NCBI GenBank assembly: GCA_013812695.1
Contig: JACCSZ010000242.1
Span: 1-5,460, forward strand
Length of the DNA stretch: 5,460 nucleotides
Direction: 5' to 3'
Source: Gemmatimonadales bacterium
Lineage (GTDB): Bacteria > Gemmatimonadota > Gemmatimonadetes > Gemmatimonadales > GWC2-71-9
In this document: positions 4,868-5,460 of the stretch, piece by piece
Layout: each line of letters begins with the position of its first letter
Position numbering within the stretch: the stretch's first letter is position 1
Program-made: the position numbers and the translations under genes
The notes under the pieces: generated by a model
The model's input: only the letters and a program-made list of their open reading frames with translations
The model's database searches: none
What the model was told of the DNA's origin: nothing

Positions 4868-5460
4868 CTAGGTGATCAACATCTCGAGAAGCCAGGCATG
4901 CATCGCGGGGTTCCCGGCGCACACCGCGGTATGCTCGATGCCGATATCACGCCCGCCGAAATCCGTGACGACGCCCCCGGCTTCTCGGATGAGGAGGATG
5001 CCCGCCGCGATGTCCCAGGCCGAGAGCCGCTGCTCCCAGAAGCCGTCGAAGCGTCCGGCGGCGACGTCGACCAGGTCGAGGGCGGCCGAGCCGGGGCGGC
5101 GGATCCCGCTGGTCAGGGTGGCCACGCGGGCGAACTGCGCCTGATACTCGTCGAGTCCCGAGATGTCCTTGAAGGGAAAGCCGGTCCCGATCAAGGCGAA
5201 GGTCGGATCGCCGATCGTGGACACCGACAGCCGCCGGTCGCCCTGCCAGGCGCCGCCGCCGCGGGTGGCGGTATACACCTCCTGGCGCGGCACCTGCACT
5301 ACCACCCCCGCCTGGAGTTCGCCTTCCACGGCGGCCGCGATCGACACCGCATAGCTCGGAAAATCGTGCAAAAAGTTAGTGGTGCCATCGAGGGGATCCA
5401 CGATCCAGACCAGCCCCTCCCGCACCAGCGCCGGACTCAGCTCCTCGCCGACGATCCGGC
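4868..5460 (-). CDS. suhB: Inositol monophosphatase / SuhB family phosphatase (5' partial)
   Basis: This is a Mg-dependent phosphatase of the inositol monophosphatase superfamily, which acts on myo-inositol 1-phosphate or related sugar phosphates. About 196 C-terminal residues are visible and the frame is open to the right edge, so roughly the first 70 residues lie outside the window. A GTG at 5423-5425 is in frame but internal: upstream codons read RIVGEELSPAL, which includes the conserved metal-binding GEE motif. Metal-binding motif WIVDPLDGTTNF follows, with DPLDGTTNF at 5372-5398. Then come the SuhB-like TGFPFK, RRPGSAALDLVDVAAGRFDG and the second signature AWDIAAGILLIREAGG (Asp codon 5012-5014). 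All expected metal ligands in the visible part are present. It ends at TAG 4868-4870 with NPAMHAWLLEMLIT, close to the usual family end. In some bacteria SuhB also acts in rRNA transcription, which cannot be judged here. Other members (CysQ, HisN, FBPase-type) are possible alternatives. Confidence 0.93.
   Translation of the reverse strand, partial: RIVGEELSPALVREGLVWIVDPLDGTTNFLHDFPSYAVSIAAAVEGELQAGVVVQVPRQEVYTATRGGGAWQGDRRLSVSTIGDPTFALIGTGFPFKDISGLDEYQAQFARVATLTSGIRRPGSAALDLVDVAAGRFDGFWEQRLSAWDIAAGILLIREAGGVVTDFGGRDIGIEHTAVCAGNPAMHAWLLEMLIT

Noticed and set aside
5423..5425. GTG as the start of the phosphatase gene
   Set aside because: The frame continues upstream to the window edge and encodes RIVGEEL, the conserved metal-binding GEE motif, so this GTG is internal.

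Overview
This is a GC-rich bacterial chromosomal segment with a strong G/C preference at third codon positions. Its left three quarters are the 3' half of the conserved spc ribosomal-protein operon. The gene order S5 (cut by the window start), L30, L15, SecY, adenylate kinase, methionine aminopeptidase is typical of free-living bacteria. The short, LID-less adenylate kinase, the GTG starts of rplO and secY, and the dispersed palindromic repeats would suit a soil or environmental lineage such as Gemmatimonadota or a relative. That placement is an inference from general impression and was not tested.

Layout: rpsE (1-540, 5' partial), rpmD (542-802), rplO (802-1251), secY (1252-2568), a 153-nt gap with a perfect 28-bp-arm palindrome, adk (2722-3285) and map (3287-4039), all on the plus strand. 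After map the expected infA-rpmJ-rpsM-rpsK-rpsD-rpoA-rplQ block does not follow. Instead two minus-strand genes converge on map: a cyclodeaminase/cyclohydrolase-family (FTCD_C-like) protein (4061-4696) and an inositol-monophosphatase/SuhB-family phosphatase whose N-terminus lies beyond the right edge (4868-5460). The 171-nt gap between these two holds a second, unrelated inverted repeat (26-bp arms, 23/26 complementary) and a perfect 10-bp direct repeat with a 22-bp period directly upstream of the cyclodeaminase-family start codon.

The first four genes are packed with gaps of 1 nt or less, or a 1-nt overlap, and have good Shine-Dalgarno sites, as expected for a translationally coupled operon. 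It makes ribosomal proteins plus the Sec channel, then adk and map, whose products support nucleotide balance and N-terminal methionine removal. The two minus-strand genes look like ordinary housekeeping or metabolic genes with no obvious link to translation.

I found no mobile-element gene, CRISPR array, tRNA or rRNA, and no convincing new multi-gene system. The points most worth checking are the two different dispersed-type inverted repeats, the direct repeat at 4701-4732, the altered DG-F-P-R motif of adenylate kinase, the N-terminally extended L30, and the break in operon order after map.
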